The translations under genes were made by a program, and so were the position numbers. DNA of 49,179 bases from Herminiimonas sp. GTDB taxonomy: Bacteria; Pseudomonadota; Gammaproteobacteria; Burkholderiales; Burkholderiaceae_D. The notes under the pieces were generated by a model. That model saw only the letters and a list, made by a program, of their open reading frames with translations, was not told the origin of the DNA and made no database searches. Shown here piece by piece: positions 15,562-23,685 of the stretch. Numbering within the stretch: the stretch's first letter is position 1; every line of letters starts with the position of its first letter. Where the stretch lies: contig JAQGMO010000144.1 in the NCBI GenBank assembly GCA_028292315.1, positions 1 through 49,179 on the forward strand, in the 5' to 3' direction.

Positions 15562-17439
15562 ATGAGCAATCCGATAGCCGAAACGCCTGCGTCAGCGTTT
15601 CCCATGGGGGCGGCGCTGGCAATGCTGCCGCCGGCCGCCGGCGGCGCTATCCAGCAAACGCTTGCTCCGGGAGAGGCGATTGCGCCCGGCGCCGGTGATA
15701 GCGGCAATCTGGAACTGCTGCGCAGGGCGAAAGTGATGATGGTCGACGATGAGCCGATCACGATCGAAGTAATGCGGGAGTTTCTGGAAGAGGCCGGCTA
15801 CGCCAATTTTGTCGACACCAGCAATCCGGAAGAAGCGATGCAGCTTGTTGCCGACGAGCGGCCGGATGTCATATTGCTTGACCTGATGATGCCCGTGGTG
15901 AGCGGATTCGATATTCTTGCCGCATTGCGCGCCGATGAAAACTACCGCCATATCCCGGTAATTGTATTAACGTCGTCGACCGATTCCAGGACCAAGCTCA
16001 GGGCCCTGGAACTGGGCGCGACCGATTTTCTCGCGAAACCGGTCGATTCGAGCGAACTGGCGCTGCGCCTGCGCAATACGCTTGCGGCAAAAGCGTACCA
16101 GGATCGCCTGACTTATTTCGATGTGCTGACAGGGCTGCCGAATCGGCGGATGTTTTGCGACCATCTCGACTGGACCTTACGCCAGGCGCAACGCTATGAA
16201 CGCATCGGCGCGCTGCTGTACATTAACATCGACCATTTTAAAAAGATCAACGATGCGCTGGGGCCCGCGATTGCGGACACGTTTTTACAGGCGATCAGCA
16301 AGAGACTCGAGCAAAGCGTCCGTGCCAGCGATACGATTGCCCATGCCGGCGAAGAGAGCCTGCATCCGCGCCTGTCGCGGGTAGGCGGGGATGAGTTTGC
16401 CGTATTGCTGGTGGAAATGGAAAAGGAAGAAGACGCAATCCGCGTCGCCAATCGCATGCTCGATGTGATGGGTATGCCGTTCCAGGTTGCCGGCCGCGAG
16501 CTGTTTACAACCTGCAGCATCGGCATTTCAGTGTTTCCGGCGGATGGCATCGACCGCGACGGGCTGTTGCAAAACGCCGGCGTAGCCATGCGTTTTGCGA
16601 AGCAGCAGGGCGGCAATGCCTATCGTTTTTATTCTAGCGATCTGAATGAGCGCTCGCTGCAATATCTCGGATTGGAAAGCGATTTGCGCAAGGCAGTCGA
16701 GCGCAATGAGCTGCAGCTTTACTATCAACCGAAGATCAATGCAGCGAGTAAGACAATTGCCGGTGCCGAGGTATTGATACGCTGGAAGCATATTGAACGC
16801 GGATTCATCAAGCCGGACGATTTTATTCCTCTAGCCGAGGAAACCGGCTTGATCGTGCCGATTGGCGCATGGATTTTCGCCGAAGCATGCAGGAGCATCA
16901 AGAAATGGCAGGCACAAGGCTTGAGCGTACCGCGCGTATCGGTTAATGTTTCCGGACGCCAGTTCAGCACCCCGGGTTTCCATCAGACCGTAAGCGACAT
17001 CATCGACAGCACGGGGATCGATCCACAATGCATCACGTTCGAAGTAACCGAAAGCATGCTGATGGAAAACGCACAGGAAAATATTCTGCTCCTCAATCAG
17101 CTCAAAGCCATGGGACTGCAACTCTCCATGGATGACTTTGGCACCGGTTATTCCTCCCTTAGCTATCTGCGCCGCTTTCCGCTTGATGAACTGAAGATCG
17201 ACCGTTCCTTTCTGGCCGAACTCGATGTTGGTAACAAGGGCGATGGCGGCATGCTAATCGTCGCAATTATCGCGCTTGGACATAGCCTTGGCCTGCGTAT
17301 CGTCGCCGAAGGGGTCGAGACCGAGGCGCAGTATGAATTCCTGCGACGCCATGAATGCGACGAGTGCCAGGGATATTTCTTTAGTAAACCCATTCCCGGC
17401 GTGGAATTCGAAGCCTTGCTCGCCAAACAATTGGAATGA
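15562..17439 (+). CDS. Response regulator with GGDEF and EAL domains (c-di-GMP)
   Basis: 625 residues from ATG 15562, preceded by AAAGGAAG; a TTG start at 15508 is less likely. After about 50 variable residues comes a receiver with Asp107 (VILLDLMMPV). A GGDEF domain has an intact GGDEF at 275-279, but no RxxD inhibitory site in the usual position five residues upstream. An EAL domain has EVL at 403-405 (ExLxRW kept), VNVSGRQFS, FEVTESM, DDFGTGYSSLSYL and AEGVET, so the phosphodiesterase residues look intact. The protein could make or degrade c-di-GMP; its net activity cannot be read from sequence. It lies 90 nt after the hybrid kinase and is the likely acceptor of its HPt phosphate. It would link the export cassette to the biofilm/motility switch. 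Confidence 0.92.
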   Translation: MSNPIAETPASAFPMGAALAMLPPAAGGAIQQTLAPGEAIAPGAGDSGNLELLRRAKVMMVDDEPITIEVMREFLEEAGYANFVDTSNPEEAMQLVADERPDVILLDLMMPVVSGFDILAALRADENYRHIPVIVLTSSTDSRTKLRALELGATDFLAKPVDSSELALRLRNTLAAKAYQDRLTYFDVLTGLPNRRMFCDHLDWTLRQAQRYERIGALLYINIDHFKKINDALGPAIADTFLQAISKRLEQSVRASDTIAHAGEESLHPRLSRVGGDEFAVLLVEMEKEEDAIRVANRMLDVMGMPFQVAGRELFTTCSIGISVFPADGIDRDGLLQNAGVAMRFAKQQGGNAYRFYSSDLNERSLQYLGLESDLRKAVERNELQLYYQPKINAASKTIAGAEVLIRWKHIERGFIKPDDFIPLAEETGLIVPIGAWIFAEACRSIKKWQAQGLSVPRVSVNVSGRQFSTPGFHQTVSDIIDSTGIDPQCITFEVTESMLMENAQENILLLNQLKAMGLQLSMDDFGTGYSSLSYLRRFPLDELKIDRSFLAELDVGNKGDGGMLIVAIIALGHSLGLRIVAEGVETEAQYEFLRRHECDECQGYFFSKPIPGVEFEALLAKQLE

Positions 17440-17564
17440 TCTTTCTCGTGAAATTCGCGGTAGAACGCCAGGAAGTTGCGTATAAGCATCATTAATGTAA
17501 TATCCCTTGCATTATTTCCGACAAGAAATATACTCAAAGAAATAACTTGTTGCTAGGGATAAAC

Positions 17565-17825
17565 ATGAATAAAGACCGAGCCGAAAAAAACGAAATCTGG
17601 ACCCCTCCACCGCCGGAAAAACTGGAATTTCCCTCTCCGATTCCATCGCGTCCGGATCTTGAAACCGAGCAGATAGTGGAGCAGGCGATTGTCATGCAAC
17701 AGGTTGCCGGCACTAAACAGGCTGCCAGCTTTTTACAGGAACACAATGTGCCGTTTGACGTGGTGACGCGGGTCTTGTTGAAGCCCTCGCAACGTCGGGT
17801 GCCGAAAGCCAAAAAAAAGAAATAG
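17565..17825 (+). CDS. Small conserved-looking hypothetical protein (86 aa)
   Basis: Starts at ATG 17565 with TAGGGA 6 nt upstream. The first 35 residues are Pro/Glu-rich (WTPPPPEKLEFPSPIPSRP). The middle is an amphipathic helical stretch (ETEQIVEQAIVMQQVAGTKQAASFLQ), and residues about 61-74 read HNVPFDVVTRVLL. The end is strongly basic (KKKK). There is no signal peptide or membrane helix. The gene has its own AT-rich upstream region (17440-17564) and may therefore be separate from the export cassette. The helix-turn-basic pattern faintly recalls small nucleic-acid-binding proteins, but no family is recognised and no function is assigned. Confidence 0.65.
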   Translation: MNKDRAEKNEIWTPPPPEKLEFPSPIPSRPDLETEQIVEQAIVMQQVAGTKQAASFLQEHNVPFDVVTRVLLKPSQRRVPKAKKKK

Positions 17826-18054
17826 ACGTATTGCAGCGTCGCCGGCCGGCAAAAAGTTGCGCATATCGCCGCGCAACGCGTCGGCCGCTGGCCGGACACT
17901 AGCCGGCAACCGCCGTCCGCACACTGTCATCCGCCGTGTGCCCGGCGCGGCCTGGCCGCGACAACCGCCGTCCGGCGCAGCCATGCGTTTGATTGAATCA
18001 GGCATAATGCCGGAATCAGGCGATCCCGATCTCGCCGTGTCTTATCATCCGTGC

Positions 18055-19203
18055 ATGGCCTTCCCCGAAAATATTCACCTGTTCTGCCGCGTCGTCGATA
18101 ACTTTGGCGATATCGGCGTGTGCTGGCGCCTGGCGCGCCAGCTGGTGGCCGACCATCAGACCGGTGTAACGCTATGGGTCGACGATCTTGCAAGTTTCCA
18201 AAAGATTTGCTCGGGCATCGATCCGCAAGCCGTTCAACAACGGCAGGAAGGCGTTGTGGTCAGGCGCTGGGATGCGTCGTTTGGCCAGCCGCGAGCGGCC
18301 GACGTCGCGGACGTGGTAATTGAAGCGTTCGGCTGCGCCTTGCCGCACTCGTATATCGCCGCGATGGCGGCGCGCAGCCCGAAGCCGGTCTGGATCAATC
18401 TCGAGTACCTGAGTGCGGAATCATGGATCGAGGATTGTCATGCGATGCAATCGCTTTATCCCTCGCTGCCCTTGGTCAAATATTTTTTCTTCCCCGGATT
18501 TTCAGCCCGTACCGGCGGGCTGATGAGGGAGAACGGTCTGCTCGAACGGCGCAGCGCCTTTCAAAATGACCCGCCGGCGATGTCTTCCTTCCTGACCGGC
18601 ATCGGCGCCCAGGTTCCCATGCCGGCATGCAGGATGTCGCTTTTCTGTTATCCGGACGCGCCGGCCGGATCGCTGTTCGATACGCTGCAGGCAGACCCGC
18701 GTCCCAGCGTCTGTTTCGTGCCGCAGGGCGTGGCACAGGAAGCGGTACACACATTCCTGCAGCAGCCGGCGGAGGCTGGCGCCCGCGCGACGCGCGGCGG
18801 CTTGACGGTACAGGTGCTGCCGTTTCTTGATCAGCCCGACTATGACCGGCTGCTGTGGTCATGCGACGTGAATTTCGTGCGTGGCGAAGATAGCCTGGTG
18901 CGCGCGCAATGGGCGGCGCGGCCTTTTGTCTGGCATATCTATCCGCAGGAGGAAGCAGCGCACCATGTGAAACTGGACGCGCTTCTGGATCGCTATACCG
19001 CAGGCATGGACCAGGACACGGCGCAGGCCGCCCGCGCCGCCTGGCAGGCCTGGAACCGCCGGTCCGATATGGGAAAGTGCTGGGGACAGTTCCGGAATCA
19101 GCTGCCCCGGCTGGCTTCGCACATGGCGCATTGGACCGAGCAATTAAAGCAATACAGCGATCTCGCTTCCAACTTGATTCAATTCATTAGAAAAATCGGT
19201 TAA
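18055..19203 (+). CDS. earP: EF-P arginine rhamnosyltransferase EarP
   Basis: EarP transfers rhamnose from dTDP-L-rhamnose to Arg32 of elongation factor P, which then relieves ribosome stalling at polyproline stretches. The N-terminal motif FCRVVDNFGDIGVCWRLARQL (residues about 10-30, with acidic Asp15 and Asp19) is diagnostic. The C-terminal half has the donor-binding GT-B features, including FVRGEDSLVRAQWAARPFVWHIYPQE. The length is 382 residues from ATG 18055, matching the family. The open frame extends upstream to 17857, with ATGs at 17983 and 18007, but those residues are not family-like; a CATAAT box sits at 18004-18009. The target gene efp follows 128 nt downstream. Confidence 0.95.
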   Translation: MAFPENIHLFCRVVDNFGDIGVCWRLARQLVADHQTGVTLWVDDLASFQKICSGIDPQAVQQRQEGVVVRRWDASFGQPRAADVADVVIEAFGCALPHSYIAAMAARSPKPVWINLEYLSAESWIEDCHAMQSLYPSLPLVKYFFFPGFSARTGGLMRENGLLERRSAFQNDPPAMSSFLTGIGAQVPMPACRMSLFCYPDAPAGSLFDTLQADPRPSVCFVPQGVAQEAVHTFLQQPAEAGARATRGGLTVQVLPFLDQPDYDRLLWSCDVNFVRGEDSLVRAQWAARPFVWHIYPQEEAAHHVKLDALLDRYTAGMDQDTAQAARAAWQAWNRRSDMGKCWGQFRNQLPRLASHMAHWTEQLKQYSDLASNLIQFIRKIG

Positions 19204-19331
19204 AATACGAGGCTTTAATTTTTAGACGCGCGTATCAACGAAGTGTTTGCCGATGTTTTGACAACGTGGCCGGCAAGCCCACGGATGATTGTGACGACTG
19301 AACTTCCCACTTTTTATACCCAAATCACGCT

Positions 19332-19889
19332 ATGAAAACCGCACAAGAAATCCGCGTTGGTAATGTCGTCATGGTCGCTGGCGAACCAATGGTTGTTTTG
19401 AAAACCGAATACACCAAGTCCGGCCGCAATTCTTCAGTTTGCAAAATGAAAATGAAGAACCTGCTGACCGATGCGGGCCTGGAGTCGGTCTACCGCGCCG
19501 ACGACAAATTCGACATCGTTACGCTCGATCGCAAGGAAGCGACCTACTCGTACTTCGCCGATCCGCTGTACGTCTTCATGGATACCGAGTACAACCAGTA
19601 TGAAGTCGAAGGTGAAAACCTGGGCGAGGCGATCAACTACCTGGAAGACGGCATGCCTTGTGAAGTCGTGTTCTATAACGAAAAAGCGATCTCGGTGGAA
19701 CTGCCGACGACCGTGGTGCGCGAGGTGGTTTACACCGAACCGGCCGTCAAGGGCGACACCTCCGGCAAAGTCTTGAAGCCTGCGAAGATTGCCACCGGAT
19801 TCAATGTGTCGGTACCGCTGTTCGTCGGTCAGGGCGACAAGATCGAAATCGATACCCGCACCGGCGAATACAAGAGCCGCAGCAAGTAA
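19332..19889 (+). CDS. efp: Translation elongation factor P
   Basis: A 185-residue EF-P with KOW-like domain I followed by two OB domains, the standard length. The tip loop reads YTKSGRNSS with Arg at position 32, the residue glycosylated by EarP in beta- and some gammaproteobacteria, rather than the lysine used by the EpmA/EpmB pathway. This agrees with earP immediately upstream. EF-P acts in the ribosomal P/E sites to promote peptide bonds between consecutive prolines. The stop codon lies in a 12-bp tandem repeat, described separately. A TAAAAT box at 19201-19206 could serve as its -10 element, but no well-spaced -35 was found. A strong terminator follows at 19997. Confidence 0.98.
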   Translation: MKTAQEIRVGNVVMVAGEPMVVLKTEYTKSGRNSSVCKMKMKNLLTDAGLESVYRADDKFDIVTLDRKEATYSYFADPLYVFMDTEYNQYEVEGENLGEAINYLEDGMPCEVVFYNEKAISVELPTTVVREVVYTEPAVKGDTSGKVLKPAKIATGFNVSVPLFVGQGDKIEIDTRTGEYKSRSK

Positions 19890-19913
19890 CGCAGCAAGTA
19901 ACGCAGCAAGTAA
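19878..19913 (+). repeat. Triple 12-bp tandem repeat spanning the efp stop codon
   Basis: CGCAGCAAGTAA is repeated perfectly three times (19878-19889, 19890-19901, 19902-19913). Each unit reads Arg-Ser-Lys-stop in the efp frame, so efp ends with three in-frame stops and duplicated C-terminal codons. Confidence 0.95.
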
Positions 19914-19996
19914 GTATATAAGCGCAGTCCCGGGTAAGCGCCTCGTATTATTTGTCGTATTGCCGATACGCCGCCGTTTATTTTCCAGGATCGCAG

Positions 19997-20034
19997 AAAG
20001 AGCGCCGCAGCTTATGCTGTGGCGCTCTTTTTTT
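19997..20034 (+). terminator. Terminator after efp
   Basis: AAAGAGCGCCGCAG pairs with CTGTGGCGCTCTTT (one G-T pair) around a 6-nt loop, and T residues continue to 20034. The A-rich left arm makes it potentially bidirectional, also serving the convergent gene that ends at 20058. Confidence 0.9.
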
Positions 20035-20057
20035 ACGGGTGCCCAATGCCCGGCAAG

Positions 20058-21179
20058 TTAGAAAATTGCCGAGTCGTTGCGTGCATAGGCCGGGCATCCG
20101 TTCCGTCCCCATCGACCGTCGCATACCTGCCATTTACATTGCTCCCGACGGAAAAAGTTTGATAGCTGCTGGCACTGGCCGAGCGCGTTGCGCGATGCCT
20201 GCGCCACGCGCGCCGGCCGTTGGCGCGCCGACTGCCGCTGCAACGGCGAAGCGCGGTTTGGCGCAGCGCCGATTCTTTCCCTGGTGGTTTCGGAAAACGC
20301 CTGCGTTTGCAGCCGTTCCATTTCTTCGGTCCGCTCTTTTCGTGCCAGTTCGGTGTACCGTTTTTTCGGCTTCTTAAGATTTTTCATTGGCGCCGGCGTC
20401 GCTTCCGGCGTACTTGCCGTCACGGCTGCCGGCGCATCGGCAGCCCGCGGTGCCGCGCGTGCCGGCGCTGCAACTGCAACCGGCGGGTTCTCCAGGGCCA
20501 GTGCGGCAAGCGCCGAACGCGGCGCGAGCGTTTCGGGCCGCTCGGCGTCGGCGATTGCCAGACCGGCCGCCGGCACGGCTGCCGCAGCTGCCGCAGCTGC
20601 CAATACCTGCTTCGGCGGAGCAGCCGGCGGAACGTAGCCGGGTTTTTCCATTTGGGCGGCAGGCGCCGGCGCGACCATGGCCGCCGGCGCCTGCCTGGCG
20701 GCGACAAGCTCGCGGTAACTCATTTCATTGAGCCACCAGGCGGTTCCGAAACCAAGCCCGGTGACAGCTACCACGATGCCGGCCGCCGATGCCAGCTGTC
20801 GCGCGAGCTTGTTTCGCAACACCGGCATGCGCGCGGCCGCTGGCGCGCCGGGCGCGGGTTTGCCGGTTGCCGGATTGTGGGTCAAGGGCATCATGCCCGG
20901 TTTTTCATGCGCCGATGCGCCGGCACGCCGCTGCGCGGAAGCCAGCGGAATGGCTGCGGAATCGGTCGGTACCGGCCGGGCCGGAAGCACCCCTGATTCG
21001 ACAGGAAATCCTGGTTTCGAACGGAATCTCGGATGCGGATCGATTATCCGTGGATGGCTGATATAGTCTGCATCTTTCGGCAATTGCCGATCGGTCGTCC
21101 GCGCCGCCGGCGACCTGCCGCAAAAGATGCACGGCTCATTCGAGCTGGCCTTCGCCATCCCGCAAAATTCACAAGTCAT
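20058..21179 (-). CDS. Unrecognised zinc-ribbon/TM protein with Ala/Pro-rich region
   Basis: 373 residues from the ATG at 21179, chosen because GAGGGA lies 9 nt upstream; an ATG at 21206 would place that site inside the gene. An N-terminal CxxC-x10-CxxC ribbon (Cys3, Cys6, Cys17, Cys20) probably binds zinc. A basic/proline-rich stretch is followed by a single TM helix near 137-157 (SAAGIVVAVTGLGFGTAWWL) and a long Ala/Pro-rich region. A charged helix (KKRYTELARKERTEEMERLQ) and a C-terminal segment with four cysteines in the last 40 residues (CQQLSNFFRREQCKWQVC...GC) complete it. The C-terminal block recalls Cys-rich repeats in some Burkholderiales membrane proteins of unknown role. If the N-terminus is cytoplasmic, the C-terminal cysteines are periplasmic and could form disulfides. 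No function assigned. Confidence 0.75.
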   Translation of the reverse strand: MTCEFCGMAKASSNEPCIFCGRSPAARTTDRQLPKDADYISHPRIIDPHPRFRSKPGFPVESGVLPARPVPTDSAAIPLASAQRRAGASAHEKPGMMPLTHNPATGKPAPGAPAAARMPVLRNKLARQLASAAGIVVAVTGLGFGTAWWLNEMSYRELVAARQAPAAMVAPAPAAQMEKPGYVPPAAPPKQVLAAAAAAAAVPAAGLAIADAERPETLAPRSALAALALENPPVAVAAPARAAPRAADAPAAVTASTPEATPAPMKNLKKPKKRYTELARKERTEEMERLQTQAFSETTRERIGAAPNRASPLQRQSARQRPARVAQASRNALGQCQQLSNFFRREQCKWQVCDGRWGRNGCPAYARNDSAIF

Positions 21180-21465
21180 TTTTTTTATCCCTCTCTGCCA
21201 AGCCACCTGAGTAGTCCGCCACGCGCCAAATTACGGGTTCTGCCGGTTGCCCAGCGGCGATTGCGCCGTTATCCGCAAATTGACGCATGACGGACTATTA
21301 GCAACTGACGCCTTGCTGTTGACAAAGTTCCAATATCATTCCCACCTATCGATTTGTTATAGGCCTAGTGTTTGGTATAGAACGGGAGAGGCATGGAGGG
21401 TTTGCGAAACATCAAGAGCGGTGTTGATCGGAAAGAAATGACTGGAATGGTATGTCGTTAGCCGA

Positions 21466-22461
21466 CTAATGAAGCGGCCCGGCATCCCGGATGCGGGAAA
21501 TTCGTTCTGCGGTGGAGGGGTGGCTGGCCAGGTACGGAGAAACTTCCGAGTCGGAACGGCTCTCCAATTTTTCAAAGGCGGTAGCCAGGCTGGAGAGACT
21601 GATGCCATTGGCCTTCAACATGGCAATTGCATAATCGTCCGCTTCCAGTTCGGCAGCGCGCGAATATTTCAAGTCCAGGATCAGCGTCGGCAAGCCTGCC
21701 AGGATGATCGACAGGTCACCGGTCAGCATGGTGATGGCCGCGCCCGTCGCCGAAGACTGGATAATGCGGCGCAGCAGGTGGCGCTCGTGGACATGGCCGA
21801 GTTCATGCGCCAGCACACCCATTACCGCATCGTCGTTGTCGAACAGGGTTACGATTTCATCGGTAAGGATGATCTGGCCGGAAGGCAGCGCAAAAGCGTT
21901 TGGACCGATCCGGCTTTGGCGAAAGAGGATCTGGCGGGCCGGTGCGCCGGGGTACGGCGGCGCCAGGAACTGGAAGCGCGTGGCGATTGCATTGCGGCGC
22001 GCTTCGGGCAGACGGCTAGGCGAGAGAAAGCGCTGGTCGAGCAATGCCAGCGTTTCGCGCCCGATGCCACGCTCGACGTTTTCCGGAAGCGTCCGCGCGA
22101 TCAGCTTCGCGGCGGCCGGCAATCCATACAGATATAAGGCGGCCAGTATGGCGACGGCTGCCACGCATGCAAGCACGGCGCCGCGCCAGCTTTGCTGGGC
22201 ACGCGCGACCAGCGAGTCGCGATGGCCGGTCGCGGCCAGCAGGCGGTTGAATTCGGCGGTGTCGCCGATCTCCAGGAAGGCGCCGTCCGGAAACGTTATC
22301 TTGCGCTTGACGTGCCGCATCGGTTCCGAGACCCGTAACTGGCCGAGCGGACAGCGGCGCTCCACATCACCGCTGATGCGGGCGAGGCCGCCTTCCACCG
22401 AGAATTCGACATTCAGCTTGCGCGAGGTCTTGCCATCAAAGTAGCTTGCCGATAATCCCAT
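21466..22461 (-). CDS. M48 family membrane metalloprotease
   Basis: A 331-residue zinc protease. The N-terminal 85 residues form the small beta domain often found before this protease subgroup. One TM helix lies at about 94-113. The catalytic motif HELGH is at 219-223, with Glu271 of the ELEAD motif as third zinc ligand. The remainder is the usual M48 helical domain ending in HPSTAERISRI. Peptidases of this class (HtpX/BepA/LoiP-like) act in envelope protein quality control, and this one faces the periplasm by prediction. It lies 39 nt downstream of the DUF898 gene on the same strand, a pairing seen in many proteobacteria, so the two are probably co-transcribed. Substrate unknown. Confidence 0.92.
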   Translation of the reverse strand: MGLSASYFDGKTSRKLNVEFSVEGGLARISGDVERRCPLGQLRVSEPMRHVKRKITFPDGAFLEIGDTAEFNRLLAATGHRDSLVARAQQSWRGAVLACVAAVAILAALYLYGLPAAAKLIARTLPENVERGIGRETLALLDQRFLSPSRLPEARRNAIATRFQFLAPPYPGAPARQILFRQSRIGPNAFALPSGQIILTDEIVTLFDNDDAVMGVLAHELGHVHERHLLRRIIQSSATGAAITMLTGDLSIILAGLPTLILDLKYSRAAELEADDYAIAMLKANGISLSSLATAFEKLESRSDSEVSPYLASHPSTAERISRIRDAGPLH

Positions 22462-22500
22462 GGTATTTATCCGTCATGTTTCGATATGCCGCTGGGGAGC

Positions 22501-23592
22501 CTAGAGAGAAAGATCGAAATCGAGCAGATCGGCCATGCCTTCGCCCGCCGCGCTGGCCTCGTCCTGTTCAAGCGCAATGAAATCATCGAGGCTGGCAGCC
22601 GGCAGCAGGGTCATCGATTCAATCCGGTATTTCATTGAACGGACTGCCGCGAAAGGAATGAATAAGCCCAGTGTCAGGACAATAGCCAGCAAATTGGTGA
22701 TGGTGATGAAACTCATCCTGCCCCATTTCAAATTGCTTTCGAACCGATGCGGGCCTAGCCTGGTATTGTTCCAGACCAGGTTTTGAATCATGGTCAGGAA
22801 GATCGGGTAGATCGAAAAAAGCCATACGTATAAGCAGAATATGAAAAGGATCACGGCACCGGCGCGGGACGCAGCGACATGCTTTACCCCGCCGGTGAGC
22901 GCCAGGCCGGACAAGGTCGAGGCGAAGCCGATGCCGAGCAGGATAATCCCGCCCACCATGATCAGGAAGCCGACCAGGTAAGCCTTGTAAAAACCGCCGA
23001 TGGTCGCGTGAAATGAAAACCAGGTGTTGCCGAAACGGCTTTCCTCATGCTGGAACTTTTTGATTTCGCGATGCGCCAGCGGCGCCAGCAGGTAAAGACT
23101 GAAAAACGTCATGATCGGATAGAGCAGGAACGCCAGGTAAGCCAGGCCGGGTGAACCGCGGAAGCCGAACCGGATCCCGCGGTAACTCGAGTTGTACAGC
23201 CTGAATTGTAGGCTTTTCCACAATAGCCACGGCAACACCAGCATCATCAGTACCCCGATGATCGCGCCCGGCACGACCGAAAAATTCAGCATCAGGTTAT
23301 AGCCAGCGATGCAGGCCACGGCGATCGCGCGGCCCTTGAGGATGGCAAGCGGCTTGCCGTGATAGTCGAAGCCGGCGCCGGCCAGGCGCGTGCTGCCATA
23401 GAAATAGCGGGTTTTGCGCACCTTGGCCCAGGCCGAATAAATGCCGAGCGTGGCGATCGTCAGCAGCAGGTTGACAATCCAGATCCGGAAGTATTCGCTG
23501 CCGCTGCCATGGAAGGTTAGCCGCTCCAGCGTTTGCGCCCGCGCTACCTGGACGGCGGCTTCGTCGTCGATACGGCTTCGCAAACTTGTCAT
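22501..23592 (-). CDS. YjgN/DUF898 family inner-membrane protein
   Basis: 363 residues from ATG 23592, preceded by AGGGAA; the ATG at 23634 adds 14 residues without a ribosome site. The start of the conserved region reads LTFHGSGSEYFRIWIVNLLLTIATLGIYSAWAKVR with YFYGSTRLAG, diagnostic for DUF898. At least six hydrophobic helices alternate with YRxxRFGFRG-type loops. The C-terminal tail is acidic. The molecular function of the family is unknown. It is the promoter-proximal gene of a two-gene unit with the M48 protease, suggesting a membrane partner or substrate relationship, by inference. Confidence 0.9.
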   Translation of the reverse strand: MTSLRSRIDDEAAVQVARAQTLERLTFHGSGSEYFRIWIVNLLLTIATLGIYSAWAKVRKTRYFYGSTRLAGAGFDYHGKPLAILKGRAIAVACIAGYNLMLNFSVVPGAIIGVLMMLVLPWLLWKSLQFRLYNSSYRGIRFGFRGSPGLAYLAFLLYPIMTFFSLYLLAPLAHREIKKFQHEESRFGNTWFSFHATIGGFYKAYLVGFLIMVGGIILLGIGFASTLSGLALTGGVKHVAASRAGAVILFIFCLYVWLFSIYPIFLTMIQNLVWNNTRLGPHRFESNLKWGRMSFITITNLLAIVLTLGLFIPFAAVRSMKYRIESMTLLPAASLDDFIALEQDEASAAGEGMADLLDFDLSL

Positions 23593-23685
23593 GATTTCCC
23601 TGGTTGATTGACTGAGCGAACAATGCCGCCTCACCGGGGAACTGTCAACACGGCCACGATCAAGCGTGGCTAAATGGAGAAACCG

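Noticed and set aside
16765-16782. EVL instead of EAL, considered as a sign of a dead phosphodiesterase
   Set aside because: The catalytic Glu and the ExLxRW pattern are kept, as are the DDFGTG and other metal-site motifs; EVL occurs in active enzymes.
21393-21461. 22-codon ORF preceded by GGGAGAGG in the gap after the zinc-ribbon gene
   Set aside because: A good ribosome-site match but too short, with no hydrophobic or other recognisable feature; could be chance.
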